A stretch of DNA of 64,000 bases from the NCBI GenBank assembly GCA_002007465.1, contig LNAC01001222.1, forward strand, positions 62,001 through 126,000, given 5' to 3'. The translations under genes and the position numbers were made by a program. The notes under the pieces were generated by a model that had not been told where the DNA came from, ran no database searches, and saw only the letters and a program-made list of their open reading frames with translations. Position 1 is the first letter of the stretch, and each line of letters begins with the position of its first letter. This DNA comes from Ailurus styani (lineage: Eukaryota; Chordata; Mammalia; Carnivora; Ailuridae). Below, piece after piece: positions 46,234-57,900 of the stretch.

Positions 46234-47942
46234 AAAACTTCTATACTTTTATGATTTGAGCTTGTGGCCAACCCCTATGTTTGAGTAGTCTTAGCTTCCC
46301 CTTGTCCCACAGGGCCTAGACTACAAGAGATTTTCAGTAAATGTTAGCTGAATGGATGACTTAGAATCACAGACATATAAATGTGAAACAACAGGAGGGA
46401 ACATTCTATTCTTTAAAACTTGTTGGCTGAGAAACATCAGTTTTTCCTCGAAGACAGTAGGACTTTTCTATTAAAAGAGATGAATTGTGTTCCTGTCACT
46501 TTCTGCACAATAATTCAAATTTAGAATTTCAGTCTATGTCCCCTGATCCCAACCATGGTTAGATTGAGAGCTCCTCAAGAGCAGACTCATGCCTGGCTTC
46601 TCTTTTTGTTTGGTGCATAGTCAGCTCCTAAAAAAACACAAATGAAACTTTCCTTTAGATACACGTGAACCTGGTTGAAATTGTTCTTAATCAACGTCTA
46701 GGTCAATAGCTTGGCAATAAGATAGGGAGAATCAGCCACAGAATCAGACTGACCAATGGCCCAGGAAGACCAAGGGCTGGTTGCTCTGGGAAGGCATTTT
46801 CAAACTGGTATTTCAGCTCACATTTATTTGGAAGAGAGGTGAGACTGCATAGCAAAGGGTGGGATGAGAGGACCAGGTGGTAGCGCCTCTTTTGGCCCCA
46901 TACTTGCAAAAAGAGAATTTGGTAAAGAGAGACGCTTTACCAAGCTCCCACTTTGTAAAAAGAGAAGCTCTGCATAAAGAAATCTTTGCAGTTAACTAGA
47001 ACCCTTTGCAAATTATTTCAGACACTCTTTTATTGCATAAACATGCTCTTATAAGTGGAGTAGTGCAGCTGGTGGTGGTGGTGGTGGGAGTTCTGGCTTA
47101 TCTGTGTGAGTCATATGGTTCTCTGCCTAAAAAGAGTGCGCATATGTTCGATTTTCTCTATCTCATTATGTTTCCAGCCTCTTTTAGATATTCATATCCT
47201 GGGTAATTGCTCAACAAGTATTACCCTTAATTCAACTTTAGTCAATGTGTAACTGCATTGAATTTTTTTTCTTTAAGTTGGGAAATTGTTGTTGGAGAGA
47301 AAGAAAGAAAAAGGATGTTTGTCTTCATAATCTTGGTGGGGTCATTTCCACAGCAGTTCTATCGTAATAGCCCGTCTGGGTATAGTCTTAGTGTTAACTC
47401 AGCTTTCTGGCGACTGCGCAAATACCAATTCAGTACTGCAGTCCTGCTTAGGATGACCCTAGTAGTGTTATCACAACCATTCATGTCTTTGATTTGGTAA
47501 CCCTTGGCAAAGGCAAGTATTGGCTTATCAAATGAGGTTCTTTGGCCTAGAATGGTGGTCAAAAATGAGAGCATACTGAAGTTAATTAAGCAGCAGCTTT
47601 AGAAGTGTTGCATCCAAAGCAGATATAAGATTTGCCCTTTAATATTGGATAACTTTGGAAGCAGGGATTTGAAATGAGGAATTTGAAATCCAAGTGAGTG
47701 GTAGTGTTGTCTTCCCAACATAATGCTAAACATGGTTTCATTTCATTTTCTTGGTATTTTCACCTTCTCCATAGACTTCACATTCCTCATACATGGTGCT
47801 TAACCTAACCTACGGTTTGCCTTTAGCCCTCACTATCTCAGTGTCTGTTTGAATAACTTGTGCATGTTTAACAACTTTAGATTAATGTGGCTATATTTGC
47901 TTGCACATCAGAATGTGTTATTACTTATTACCTATAATTCTC
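46234..47942. other. 1.7 kb of mostly unique sequence
   Basis: No gene is seen. 46540-46640 ('agattgagagctcctcaaga', 'ggtgcatagtcagctcctaa') resembles an L2 3' end in sense. 47068-47088 is a short (TGG)n run. Confidence 0.45.
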
Positions 47943-48151
47943 TTTTCTCTTTCTTTCTTTCTTTCTAGAGAGAGAGAGAGAGAGTGAGTGCCAAATGGGA
48001 GGCCGGGGCAAGGAAGGGCAGAGGGAGAGAGAGAATCCCAAGCAGGCTCATGCCCCGCATGAAGCCCAACCTGGGGCTCAATGACCAGAGCCAAAATCAA
48101 GAGCCGAAATCAAGAGTTGGATGCTTAAATGACTGAACCACCCAGGTGCCT
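47943..48151 (-). mobile_element. Can-SINE with (CTTT)n tail, antisense
   Basis: The A-tail end is a (CTTT)n run (47943-47966), followed by a (GA) run. The body includes 'agagaatcccaagcaggctc' and the head 'gaaccacccaggtgcc'. The core 'aaaatcaagagccgaaatca' is altered. It is an older copy. Confidence 0.9.
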
Positions 48152-48404
48152 CTCTCTCTTTTTTTAATCTATCAATTTTCATTACTACTATGCTACAAAC
48201 CATCTTCTCTGGATGTCTTATTTGTTCCTTTCTTCCTAGAACAGGGATCAGTTTGGGTCTTTCAGGGCCTGAATTGCAATAAAACACTCTAGAAAGCAGA
48301 AATACTATGTTTACTGTTACTACAATGTCAAGGAGTGATAGTACTTTTCACTGATCTTAAAATTTAATTAGTTTCATTATTTTACCTTTACTTTTTTTCT
48401 TTGT

Positions 48405-48600
48405 ACTATAGCTTAGTGGAACTGCTACAGACTTGAGAGTGAGACAGAATTGGATTCAATTTAGGAATCTACCACTCGTCCTGGCTTTGTGACCTCGATT
48501 GAGCTAATTAATTTTTCTAAGGTTAAATCTAAGGTACGACCAAATGTACCGATTTCACAGAATTGTAATAAAGCTTATATGATAAAGTAAAGCTCATCTT
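48405..48600 (+). mobile_element. MIR SINE (degraded)
   Basis: 'cttagtggaactgctacaga', 'agaattggattcaatttagg', 'ggctttgtgacctcgattga' and 'tttcacagaattgtaataaa' follow MIR in sense. Confidence 0.6.
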
Positions 48601-48644
48601 ACTAATCTGTAACTAGATATTGAATATGTTCTATTAATTAGGTT

Positions 48645-48815
48645 AAGTATTTCTCAGACCTCAGACACCAAAATCACCTGGGCCCTTTAAAAAAATACAA
48701 ATGCTTGAGCCTCAGAGATTCTGATGCAACCAGTCTAGGATAGAAACTGGACAGTGGTGTTTTTTAAAGCTCCCTAGGGGGTCCTAATGGGCAGCCAGGG
48801 TTAAAAACTATTGGA
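48645..48815 (+). mobile_element. MER5A-like DNA transposon remnant (hAT)
   Basis: It starts 'agtatttctcagacctcaga', continues 'caaaatcacctgggcccttt', 'gcctcagagattctgatgca' and ends 'agggttaaaaactattgga'. This is the order of the non-autonomous hAT element MER5A. It carries no transposase. Confidence 0.75.
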
Positions 48816-49919
48816 TGAGAGCTCAGTGAATGTTAGCGATCATCATTCTAGCGTGATGATGACTAACTTCTTGGGAAATTTAAAATGGTAACAGTGCTTC
48901 AGCTACCATGAAGAAGATGAGAGTCTCTGAACTACAAAAATAATCAGTTCATTCTCACTTATCCTTGTGGTGAGCGGTGCTGGAGAAAATAGTGTCTTAT
49001 ATGACTTTCCTTCTTTCCTCTGTACCTACAAAAGCCCTTATGGTTTTGTAGGTTCTGCGGAGAGCGTAGAGATCAGTGTTCTTAATATCAGCAAGAATGT
49101 TTTTAAGACAAAAATCTTTTAGTAGTTATAAGTCAGAGATATTCTACGATAGTGGTTTAAAAAATCTGATGTAAAAGTGAAGGGAAAATCCATTTAAATT
49201 AGTCATATAAATTTATGGATACATCATACAGGAATTTTTAAACACCTGTTTTTTTTTTCTTTTAAAGAAAACTTCAAATGAGAAATAAGTTAGAAAAACT
49301 TTGGCATAGGTACCAAAGAAAGTTTAAAGCTATTTTAAGTGTAACTCAAAAATTCTCTATTATCTTTTTTGGAAGAATCTACACAATGATGGGTTTTTCT
49401 TTTAGTTTTTAAAAAAAGCAAACCTGTACCTTTCATAGCAGTTTGTTACTAGTATTGAGAGATCCATAATTAAGTTATTCCATACTTAAAAGGTAACTCT
49501 AGAAAGTCAGGCAGAGCAAATATTTTCACATGCTAACAATACCGGAATAGAGGTAAGGCCACCAGGGATGAATTTTTCTTCTTGTAGCTTTTCTGATTTC
49601 TTTTGTAGCTGATTTCTTTTGTAGCTTTTCCAGAGGTTTGACTACAAGAACTACTACACAGGACTATGTAGAAGGTAAATACATTATTATTTTCATTATT
49701 ACCAACGATAATAAATTTATTCATTGCACTGAAGAGACTACATAAACAACCAAAAATAACTATTTAAAGGAATTTCTACAATGTTTGGGAATGTTAAATA
49801 GAAAGTTGGCAAAGATATATTCTAAAACACACATATTCACATCAAAGACATATGGTACATTTTTGTGGGTTTTCCATAAAGTGCAACTAACATATAGACC
49901 TAAAATATTTGGTCCTATA
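48816..49919. other. Unique AT-rich sequence with a 16-bp tandem repeat
   Basis: No gene is seen. ctgatttcttttgtag occurs twice in tandem (49593-49608 and 49609-49624). Confidence 0.5.
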
Positions 49920-50045
49920 ACCAAGCACCTAACACATGCCAGATGCTGTGCTAAGCATACATCGTATTCCACCCTCACAACAACATAACCGCTATTATCC
50001 CCATCTTACAGATGAGAAAACCAAGGATCAAAGATTAAAGTCCCC
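49920..50045 (-). mobile_element. MIR fragment, antisense
   Basis: 'gccagatgctgtgctaagca', 'ccctcacaacaacataaccg' and 'tatccccatcttacagatga' are the complement of the 3' half of MIR. A weaker continuation follows. Confidence 0.8.
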
Positions 50046-51784
50046 ACTACTCCCAGTGTGGTTTAGGAGCAACAGCAACACTACCTGGTCACCTGTAAGG
50101 CATGCATGATGACAGGCTCTTCCCCACAAACACTGGATCAGCATCAGCATTCTAACAGGATCTCCGGGTAATTCTTCCATAACAGTAGCACTGGTTTAAG
50201 TAGGTTGTCCTGGGTATGCATTCAGATACTAGCCAAGCCAGGATGCAGTTTAGTCAGTGTTAGTATAAAGCATACTCTAAAATGTGTATCCTAGGAAAGT
50301 CAATGATAATACCATTCTATTAATTAGAAAAGGTAAGACTGAACACAGCCATCGTGCAGGGCACACATAGGTCAGCCAGAGTGAAGGAGGGTAACCAAGG
50401 TTGCGGGCCCTACAGGTGTGAACAGGAGTAGATTCTGTCCACTTTCACCTCTGCCCTGACTCAGAGGAGCAAGCTGCGTCAGTTTTCCAATGACTCCAAG
50501 GGCACCCACCTCAGGGTCTAACTTCTCTCCACTCCACACAAGTGAGGAGGCACTATCTTTGATGGGCTCAAAGGAAGAAGTGTTTGCTTCTCTGTCTGTG
50601 GCTGCCATTGCTACCACTGAGACTGTGCAAGGAGCCTGGCGGTAACTCACGCTCCTGTGGTAGGAGAGCACCCCTTGTGGCTTTCCGTGGTTCTTGAACA
50701 CACCTCTTGCTGAAGTTCTCCAAACCCTCACAGAGCCACAGTCAAAGCCCCCTTTATTTATGTCTGGGAATCCCCACAGGTATCTCCTGTGTTCAGAGGT
50801 GAGTCCTGTCAGCTGCCACTTGGTGCCTTCTGTTTTTCTTCTGTTTTCTTATTTCTTCCCCAAATTTCACCCCTCCCCAACCCCTTCACTATGTCCAGAG
50901 TCTGTTCTTCATCCAGTCACAACTGTGGGTTCCCCTGAAAACTTCTCTGTCCACCAGATGGCCACCAACACAGTGTTCCCAGAAGTCCTTCGGAGCTAAA
51001 GGCGTGCCATACATTGTTCAGTCTGTGAGAAGAAGGACACCGTCCCTTGGGGTCCTCCTCTCCACATGGCTCCAGAGCTGACAAGAAGGTCCAAGTCACA
51101 TGACCATGTGCCAGCCCAGGTACCCCCAGCTAAGACTGTACTACTGGGCATGCTCCTCTGCCTGCTTCTCTCTTCCTGTACCACACAATTTGTTGACATC
51201 ACTGTATATGGGGGTTTTGTATAACACCTCATGTGCAACTGATGCTTAATAAATATTGATAGTTTTAAATGGATGATTAATTCTCTCTCCATAGTTCCTC
51301 ATGCAAATTCTGGCAGGTCTGGCCACCAAGTCACCAGACATGTTGGAGCCACCTCAGTGAAGACAGTGGGAGCTCTCAACGGGATACCCTTCCATTAACA
51401 AGGAGGATAGATTCTACAAGATTGATGTTATTACAAATTGGAGAGGAGGCTGTTGTGCTCCTTCGTCTCCCTGCATACCTGTATGAGGTATGGCATTCCC
51501 TGCCTCTCTCCCCTGCAGGCCTGTAGCCTGTAGCTCCTAGGAGGCTGCCTCCTCTCCCGAGACACTTCACTTCCTGATTCTGAAGCTCGGTGATATTCAG
51601 GCCCAAGGCTGGCTCTCTGGCTTCCAGACGGTGTGGTCCTGTGGGGCTTCTCAGGGCTGCCTCGCTGCTGCAGACGCCCCTGACCTGGCACCAGAGAGTT
51701 GGGACTTCTCCCAGGGACGCTCCGTATTTGCCAAGTAATCTCTAATCTTGGGGCATATGTGAATTAAGACACAGGGAGAGGAGA
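50046..51784. other. 1.7 kb of unique, GC-richer sequence, no supported gene
   Basis: A 119-codon minus-strand frame (50372-50731) and a 101-codon plus-strand frame (50694-50999) are not recognisable. An AATAAA occurs at 51249, within 'gcttaataaatattgatag', but no upstream exon structure supports a transcript end. A CTCF-like motif is at 50951. Confidence 0.5.
50951..50965 (+). promoter_or_regulatory. CTCF-like motif (candidate)
   Basis: CCACCAGATGGCCAC fits the CCASNAGRKGGC core of CTCF sites. It lies in unique sequence, not in a SINE. Motif evidence alone is weak because such matches occur by chance every few tens of kilobases. Confidence 0.35.
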
Positions 51785-51985
51785 CTACACTAAGTACTGT
51801 AAAATTAATTACTGCATTTAATTTAGCCATAACCCCGTTATGAGATAAAACATTTTCAGATGAAGAAACTGAGGCTGAGCTAAGCCCATTAATAAGTTAG
51901 GAGGCTAAGAAGTAACACGGTTATTATGTAATAGAGACTGGATTAAAATTTATATCTGGCTGCCTCCACATCTGACCAGAGTCTT
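51785..51985 (-). mobile_element. MIR SINE, antisense
   Basis: 'aaccccgttatgagataaaa', 'cagatgaagaaactgaggct' and 'gggattaaaatt'-like sequence near 51940 follow MIR in reverse complement. Confidence 0.75.
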
Positions 51986-53940
51986 TTACCATGTGTAGAC
52001 ATTTGCCTGAGAGAGTGAGGGGCTCTGTCTCCTGAGAGGGCACCTTTGTGAGGACAACTGGACTCCACCTAAGCCAAGAGCGGGTGACTCCCGGCACAAC
52101 CCAGGGAAATGAGGTATGTGCTGTTATTTGGGTCTGCGCCCCATTACACCTATGAAGTCTATTCAACAGGTCCCTTTGCAGATGGGTGAAGAGTAACTCC
52201 CACGGAGACGCTCGGTGGGTCCCTGCCGTGGGCAGCAGTGCGAGGTGGCCCTTCACTACCTTTATGGGACAGCAAGAGACTCAACATGAGTGTGGGCCCT
52301 GTGACTGGTGCTGACGGAGAATGTGCTGCCGGTGCCAAAGGGAGGCCCTGACAGCGAGAGCCGCCATCAAGGTAACTTGGTGACGAGGCCTGCCTGGGGC
52401 TCTCCCGCCAACGACGGCTGTCCACACTGAGAACCAGGTCCTATCTAGAGGCCACGGGGAAGCCGTGTGCGGGCATCACCCCTGGGAGACGGTCCAAGGC
52501 CACCTTTGGGAACCCAGAGAGTGTGTCGCCTGGGGAGGCCTGGCCCCCTTTACCGTTCCCAGCATGAGTCATATTGGTGAGGAGAGAGTTTGTTGATCTT
52601 TCAGGAAACTCCTGATCAAGAAGGAGAAAAAAAATCCACAAATGAAAAACGGGCAGGATTAGAGGCACCGACACTGAGGTTCGGGGAGCCTTCTGCTGAG
52701 AATTTCAGTTGTAACTCGGTTCCTTGGCTGGGGAGAGCCTGGGAAGGGGGGTTATGTACGTGTTCATTTGCCATTCACTTTGGGACATCTGGTTAGCAGC
52801 TCTTTCTAGAAAACTCTCGTTTAATCTTTGGGGGTCATCATTATCATGGTGCAATGATTTTTTTACCCCCTTCGAGCTGCTCTTACCCTCTGGCACCATC
52901 GTCTTTCTGATATCTATTTTTGTGGTGTGTCCTAACTCCCTCCTGAAATTTCTAGATGTTTCTCTGAGGCTCTTGCCTTGCTCTTTATTTTCAGATACTT
53001 TTCTGGGAGTTCTGTTTACGTGACTTTGCGGCAGGGTCCCCAGACTCCTCTCCATCGACTGCGTCTGCTAGCCGGGGAGGGTCATCCTGTCATCCCTGGG
53101 TCTGGTCTTGTCACACCCTCCACGTTCCCTTCACGTCCCCGCCACCCCAACACGCCACTCTTCACTCTCACACAGAAACACCCTCAGCGATGTTGACATA
53201 TCATAAGCTACCTTCTTCCAGGGCTTGAGAAAGTCTGTAGGAAAAACTTAGTCATATGCGAAGGCTTCTTAAACTCTATCGTTCTGCTCAGTTTCCAGGG
53301 AATTACTGCTAACTGCACTGCTTGTGGCCCAAAATCAGCCTCAGATTCCCCTCTCTAGGCAGGCCAAGAACATTCCCATGGCACGAGGCAGAATTTCCGA
53401 GGGTGGGAGGTCACTGTCAATCCCATCCTTGATGAAATGTGCCACAAAGTGCTGGTCGTCCCACGGGCTTGGTGTGGACCCTGAATGACATAATGTGCCG
53501 AGGCCTTAATGTAAATTAACAAATACAGCACAATGCCTGGCCTCCCTTCTGTCTGCATTATGTGCCTTTGATGTTAAGTATGTTTGAATTCCTCTCAAGT
53601 CGTCATTCACATGCTCACGTGCTTCAACTCCCTTGTGGTCAGGTGGCCCTACAGAAATGATTCTTGTGAATTGGATAAATCTTTGCAAAGACTTTTTTGC
53701 CTTATGGAGAGAGACTATTTATCCTAACAAGGGGCATTTTTAAAGTCGACGAATACCAGAGTATTCAAGTTTCTAAAGTTTTCTTCTCCTAATTTTTTTT
53801 TTCTTTTTCTTACACAAAAAGATTGCTGGAAATATGTACTGAGTTCTTAGTAAGGGCAACATTCCCCTATATTCTCAGATGAATACGCTACAAATTTAAT
53901 TACATTTTTTCCAGTAAAATGATTTCAGTGATTTTTTTAA
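51986..53940. other. 2 kb of unique, GC-richer sequence, no supported gene
   Basis: Frames of up to 116 codons (52705-53055, minus) overlap frames on the other strand. None has a recognisable domain. No CpG island or promoter signature is visible. Confidence 0.5.
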
Positions 53941-53952
53941 CTGAAGTTTTTT

Positions 53953-54174
53953 TTTTTTTTNNNNNNNNNNNNNNNNNNNNNNNNNNNNNNNNNNNNNNNN
54001 NNNNNNNNNNNNNNNNNNNNNNNNNNNNNNNNNNNNNNNNNNNNNNNNNNNNNNNNNNNNNNNNNNNNNNNNNNNNNNNNNNNNNNNCCCGATGCGGGCC
54101 TCGATCCCAGGACCCTGGGATCATGACCTGAGCCGAAGGCAGAGGCTTTAACCCACTGAGCCACCCAGGCGCCC
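53953..54174 (-). mobile_element. Young mustelid-type Can-SINE containing the gap
   Basis: The right part is a clean head ('gatgcgggcctcgatcccag', 'ggcagaggctttaacccact', 'gagccacccaggcgccc') and the left part is the poly-T end. The flanking words ctgaagttttttt (from 53941) and tgaagttttttttt (from 54175) look like the target-site duplication. With the gap counted as written, the length of about 222 bp fits a full-length copy. Confidence 0.92.
53961..54087. other. Assembly gap (127 N)
   Basis: This is a run of 127 undetermined bases, the only one in the window. It begins just after a poly-T run of at least 14 bases and lies wholly inside a SINE. The frames that cross it as runs of X are meaningless. 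Confidence 1.
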
Positions 54175-54180
54175 TGAAGT

Positions 54181-54343
54181 TTTTTTTTAAAGATTTTATT
54201 TATTTATTTGAGATAGAGAGAACAGAGGGAGAAGCAGCCTCCCCACTGAGCAGAGAGCCCAAAACAGGGCTCAATCTCAGGACCCTGAGACCATGACTTG
54301 AGCCAAAGGCAGACATCTAACCAGCTGAGCTACCCAGGTACCC
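54181..54343 (-). mobile_element. Can-SINE next to the gapped SINE, antisense
   Basis: 'aaagattttatttatttatt', 'agcagcctccccactgagca' and the head 'gagctacccaggtaccc' are present. It abuts the head of the gapped SINE through a shared T-run. 54360-54380 then shows another TTATTTATTTATTTATTTGA, possibly the remnant of a further copy. Confidence 0.92.
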
Positions 54344-56149
54344 TCCCTGCCCCACCACCTTATTTATTTATTTATTTGACCAAAAATCTTTTCTCATTAC
54401 TTTCATGAAATGTTGTAGATGCCCTTTCTTTTCTTGTTCAGATTCACCATTTTGGTTGAGTGTAAAAGACTATATAGTCATGCTTAATGCTGAAATATTC
54501 TATTGCAGAAATTCCAGACTCAACAGTTTTAATTACTCTACTTTTAATTCACTTTAAATTTGAAAATAGCAAACATGTTCTCAACTGAAACAGGAACTGA
54601 ATATATGTCATAAACGGGTGTCTGAGAATGCCAAAAATAGCAGAAGAGCCAAGAAGAGGTCTTTATTATTTAATTATTTTAATCATTTAGTCGTTTAGTT
54701 ACAGCAGATATGTATAAGACAATAGGTTAGTAGGTTAAGAAATTAATTCTTTTCCCCTAAATCAGGACTATTGATTTTTGTTCAGCTTTACTAAGTTATA
54801 ATTGACACATAGAAATTGGATATATTTAAGGTGTACAACATGGTGGTTTGATATACATACACATTGTGAAATGATTACCACAATCAAGTTAATTAGCGCA
54901 CCCATCAAGTCACGTGGTTAACATTTTCATGTGTGTGGTGAGAACACAAGATTTACTCTCAGGAAATTTCAAGTATGCAATACTCTATTTTTCACCATAG
55001 TCACCGTACTGTACATTAGATCCCCAGAACTTATTCATCTTATGACTGGAAGTTTGTACCCTTTGGCCAATATTTACCTACTTTTCCCATCCCCAGCCCC
55101 TGGTAACTACCAGTCCACCTTCTGCCTTTAAGAGGTTTACTTTTTTGGAATTTCCAAATAAGAATGAGGTTATACGATTTCTGTCTTCTCTGTTTGGCTT
55201 ATTTCACTTAGCATAATATCCTACAGGTTCATCCATGTTGTTGGCGGGATTTTCTTATTTTTATAGATAAATTATAATTGTATGTGTGCGCATGTGTGTG
55301 TAATCACATCTTTATCTGTTCATCCATCAATAGACACTTAGGTTGTTTCTAGATCTTAGCTATTGTGATAATTTTATAATGAACATGGAATTGCAGATAT
55401 CTCTTCAAGACTCTGATATTATTTCCTTTGGATGTAAACCTAGAATGGGACTGCTAGATCATATGGTCATTTTATTTTTATTTTTTAAGGAACTTCCATA
55501 TTGTCATATTTCCAGGCTTCCTAATAAGTGTGTCAATTTATATTCTCACCAACAATCTACGAGGGTTCTCTTTTCTCCGTGCCCTTGCCAACATTTATGA
55601 TCTCTTGTCTTTTTGATAAAAGCTATCTTGACAGGTGTGAGGTAGTATCTCATTGTGGTTTTGATTTGCCTTTCCTTGTTGATTAGTGATGCTGAGCATC
55701 TTTTTCTGTACCCATTGGCCCTTTTGTTGGCCAACTGCTTTTGGGTCTTCTTTGGAAAAATACCTATTTTGTTCCTTTGTCCATTTTAAAATTGAATTTT
55801 ATATACATATATAAAATTCTAAATCTAATTAAATAAATTATATAATGTAAATATAATCACACACACACATATATATTTGCTCTTGAATTGTATATGTTCC
55901 TTATGTCATCAGGATAACCTCTGAGAGTTTGGCAAATATTTTCTCTCATTCCATAGGTGGCGTTTTCATTTTGTGGATGGTTTTCTTTGCTGTGCAGAAG
56001 CTTTTTACTTTGATGCAGTCCCACTTGCTTCTCATTGTTTCTGTTGCCTACGTTTTTGGTGTCATATCCAAAATATATCACTGCCAAAACCAATATCAAG
56101 AAAAATTTTCCCTATGTTTTCTGCTAAGAGTTTTATGCTTTCAGGTCTC

Positions 56150-56200
<51 letters not shown>

Positions 56201-56204
56201 TTTT
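56150..56204. repeat. (TTTA)n microsatellite in a SINE tail
   Basis: About 13 units of TTTA are continuous with the A-tail side of the following SINE. It is an expanded SINE tail. Confidence 0.93.
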
Positions 56205-56392
56205 AAAGATTTTATTTATTTATTTCACAGAGGGAGGGAGATCACAAGGAGGCAGAGGCAGGCAGAGAGAGAGAGGGGGAAGCAGGCTCCCCGCTGAGCA
56301 GGGAACCCGATGCGGGCCTCGATCCCAGGACCCTGAGATCATGACCTGAGCCGAAAGCAGAGGCTTTAACCCACTGAGCCACCCAGGCGCCC
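56157..56392 (-). mobile_element. Young mustelid-type Can-SINE, antisense
   Basis: It is full length, near consensus, with the head 'gagccacccaggcgccc'. The target-site duplication is tcaggtctcttattta (56141-56156) against tcaggtctcatattta (56393-56408), one mismatch. It shares 'cacagaggga' and 'ctgagatcatgacctgagcc' with the copy at 16478-16690. Confidence 0.97.
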
Positions 56393-56581
56393 TCAGGTCT
56401 CATATTTAAGTCCATAATCCATTTCAAGTTAAATTTTATGTATAGAGTAAGATAAGGATCTAATTTCATTCTTTTGCACGTGGATATCCATTTTTTCCCA
56501 TATCATTTATTGAAGAGATTTTTCTTTCCCTATTTTGTATTCTTGGTGTCCTTGTCAAAGATTTGTTGACTGTTTACCAGA

Positions 56582-56700
56582 GTTGCAGGATATGAGATCA
56601 ACAATCAATATACAAAACTCAATTTGTATTTTTATATATTAGCAATGAGCAATCCAACAATGAAATTAAGAAAATGATTCCATTTATAAAGAATATTCTG
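56582..56700 (+). mobile_element. L1 ORF2 piece in opposite orientation
   Basis: 'gttgcaggatatgagatcaa', 'atatacaaaactcaatttgt' and 'gaaaatgattccatttataa' match L1 ORF2 in sense on the plus strand, directly joined to the antisense L1 on its left. It is followed by a purine-rich (GA) patch (56700-56752). Confidence 0.8.
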
Positions 56701-56814
56701 GTGAGGAGGAGGAAGGGGAGAAGGGAGTGGGGGAGAGAGAGAGAGAATGAGAACATTCCTCTAAGAACTGGAAGTTGGGAGAGTGGTTCGAAATAAAGTT
56801 ATATTGGGCACAGG

Positions 56815-57090
56815 GGAGTGGGTCACAAATTCCTTGCAAACTATTCTAAGAAATCTGGACCTTCGCCTGGGAGTAGAAAATATTGGAGGGTTTTATGGTT
56901 TTAAAGAAAGAAAACAATGGCATTTATGTTTTAGAAAGACCATCCTGGCTGCAGTGTGGACTGGAGAAAGACAGAACTGGATTTAGGGAGATAGTTTGGA
57001 AGCTACTACAATAATCCAGGCAGAGGCAGAGTTAGAAAAACCGGAAAGAAGTGGTCAGATTTGAGAGCTATTTTGAAAGATAAGTAACCT
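56815..57090 (-). mobile_element. L2 fragment, antisense
   Basis: 'aaagaccatcctggctgcag', 'gaagctactacaataatcca' and 'aagaagtggtcagatttgag' follow the complement of the L2 reverse-transcriptase end (the LDYCNSLL region). Confidence 0.7.
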
Positions 57091-57396
57091 GAAAATGATT
57101 ACATATAAAAAGCAAAAGTATGACTTAATAACAAATATTCTCAGTGTCTGCTCATGAATACATAGTTTCCTGAAAAAGCCACCTAGATGGGCTATGAAAG
57201 TTCCAGGCAAGTTCTTATCATGGAAATATCCCTGATCTAACTTACCTGGAAGCTTGCCGAGTACAGTAGATAACTACTACTGTATAGATACTATTATGGG
57301 TATGAAACTCTTCTATTAAGAAGCAAAAACTCCAAGAGCAAGATGAAATTATGAAACTTCTTTGGGCCCTATTTTTAAAAATTCTTGCTTACATGC

Positions 57397-57900
57397 TCAT
57401 TTATTCATTCAATAAATACTTATTGTGCCATTGCTATGTATCAGGAATTATTTTAAGCATTTAGGACACAAGAATGAGCAAGACAATAAAGTCTGCTCCT
57501 CTTTAAAGATTTATTTATTTACTAAAGAGAGAGTGTGAGTGGGAAATGGGGCAGAGGGAGAGGGAGGGAGAGAATCTCAAGCAGACTCCCTGCTGAGCAT
57601 GGAGTCTGAGGTGTGGCTCGATCCCAGGACCCTGAGATCATGACCTGAGTGAAAACCAAGAGTCAGTCACTTAAACTACTGAGCCACCCAGGCGCCCAGA
57701 CAATATGATCCTCTTGCTATAATGAAGCCTATTCTGGCGGGGACAGAAGCACAATAAACAAGCAAATAAATTAGTAAAGTGATCTTAAAGATTCTGAAGT
57801 ACTTCAAGGGACACAAAGTTGGAGATGTAGTTGAGAGAGTGGCTGGGAAGGAGTTCCATGAATAGGGTGATCCACAGAGTCTTCTCTGAGAAAATGGCAT
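57397..57900 (-). mobile_element. L2 3' end, antisense, split by a SINE
   Basis: The left part is 'ttcattcaataaatacttat' with 'caggaattattttaagcatt'. The right part, after the SINE, is 'acaataaacaagcaaataaa', 'gtggctgggaaggagttcca' and 'gagtcttctctgagaaaatg'. This is the complement of the L2 3' end in order. Confidence 0.75.
57489..57697 (-). mobile_element. Can-SINE, antisense
   Basis: It runs from 'aaagatttatttatttacta' to the head 'gagccacccaggcgccc'. The target word agacaata stands on both sides (57481-57488 and 57698-57705). It is an older caniform type. Confidence 0.93.

Larger units (their letters stand above)
54765..56578 (-). mobile_element. Long L1 (L1MA/MB type), antisense
   Basis: In the complement it holds the L1 3' UTR (54765-55250: 'taaggtgtacaacatggtgg', 'caccatagtcaccgtactgt', 'cacttagcataatatcctac'). 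The ORF2 3' region follows (55250-56578: 'ttgacaggtgtgaggtagta', 'gctgtgcagaagctttttac', 'tcatttattgaagagatttt'). A small AT-rich patch (55795-55880) and the SINE at 56157-56392 interrupt it. No intact ORF2 remains. Confidence 0.9.

Noticed and set aside
50372..50999. 119-codon minus-strand and 101-codon plus-strand frames
   Set aside because: No domain recognised and no exon signals. GC-richer composition alone lengthens chance frames.
51240..51270. AATAAA that might be a polyadenylation signal
   Set aside because: No transcript or exon can be traced upstream, and AATAAA is frequent in AT-rich DNA and in L2/MIR tails.
53900..54164. Open frames that cross the run of N
   Set aside because: The middle is undetermined sequence and the ends are SINE.
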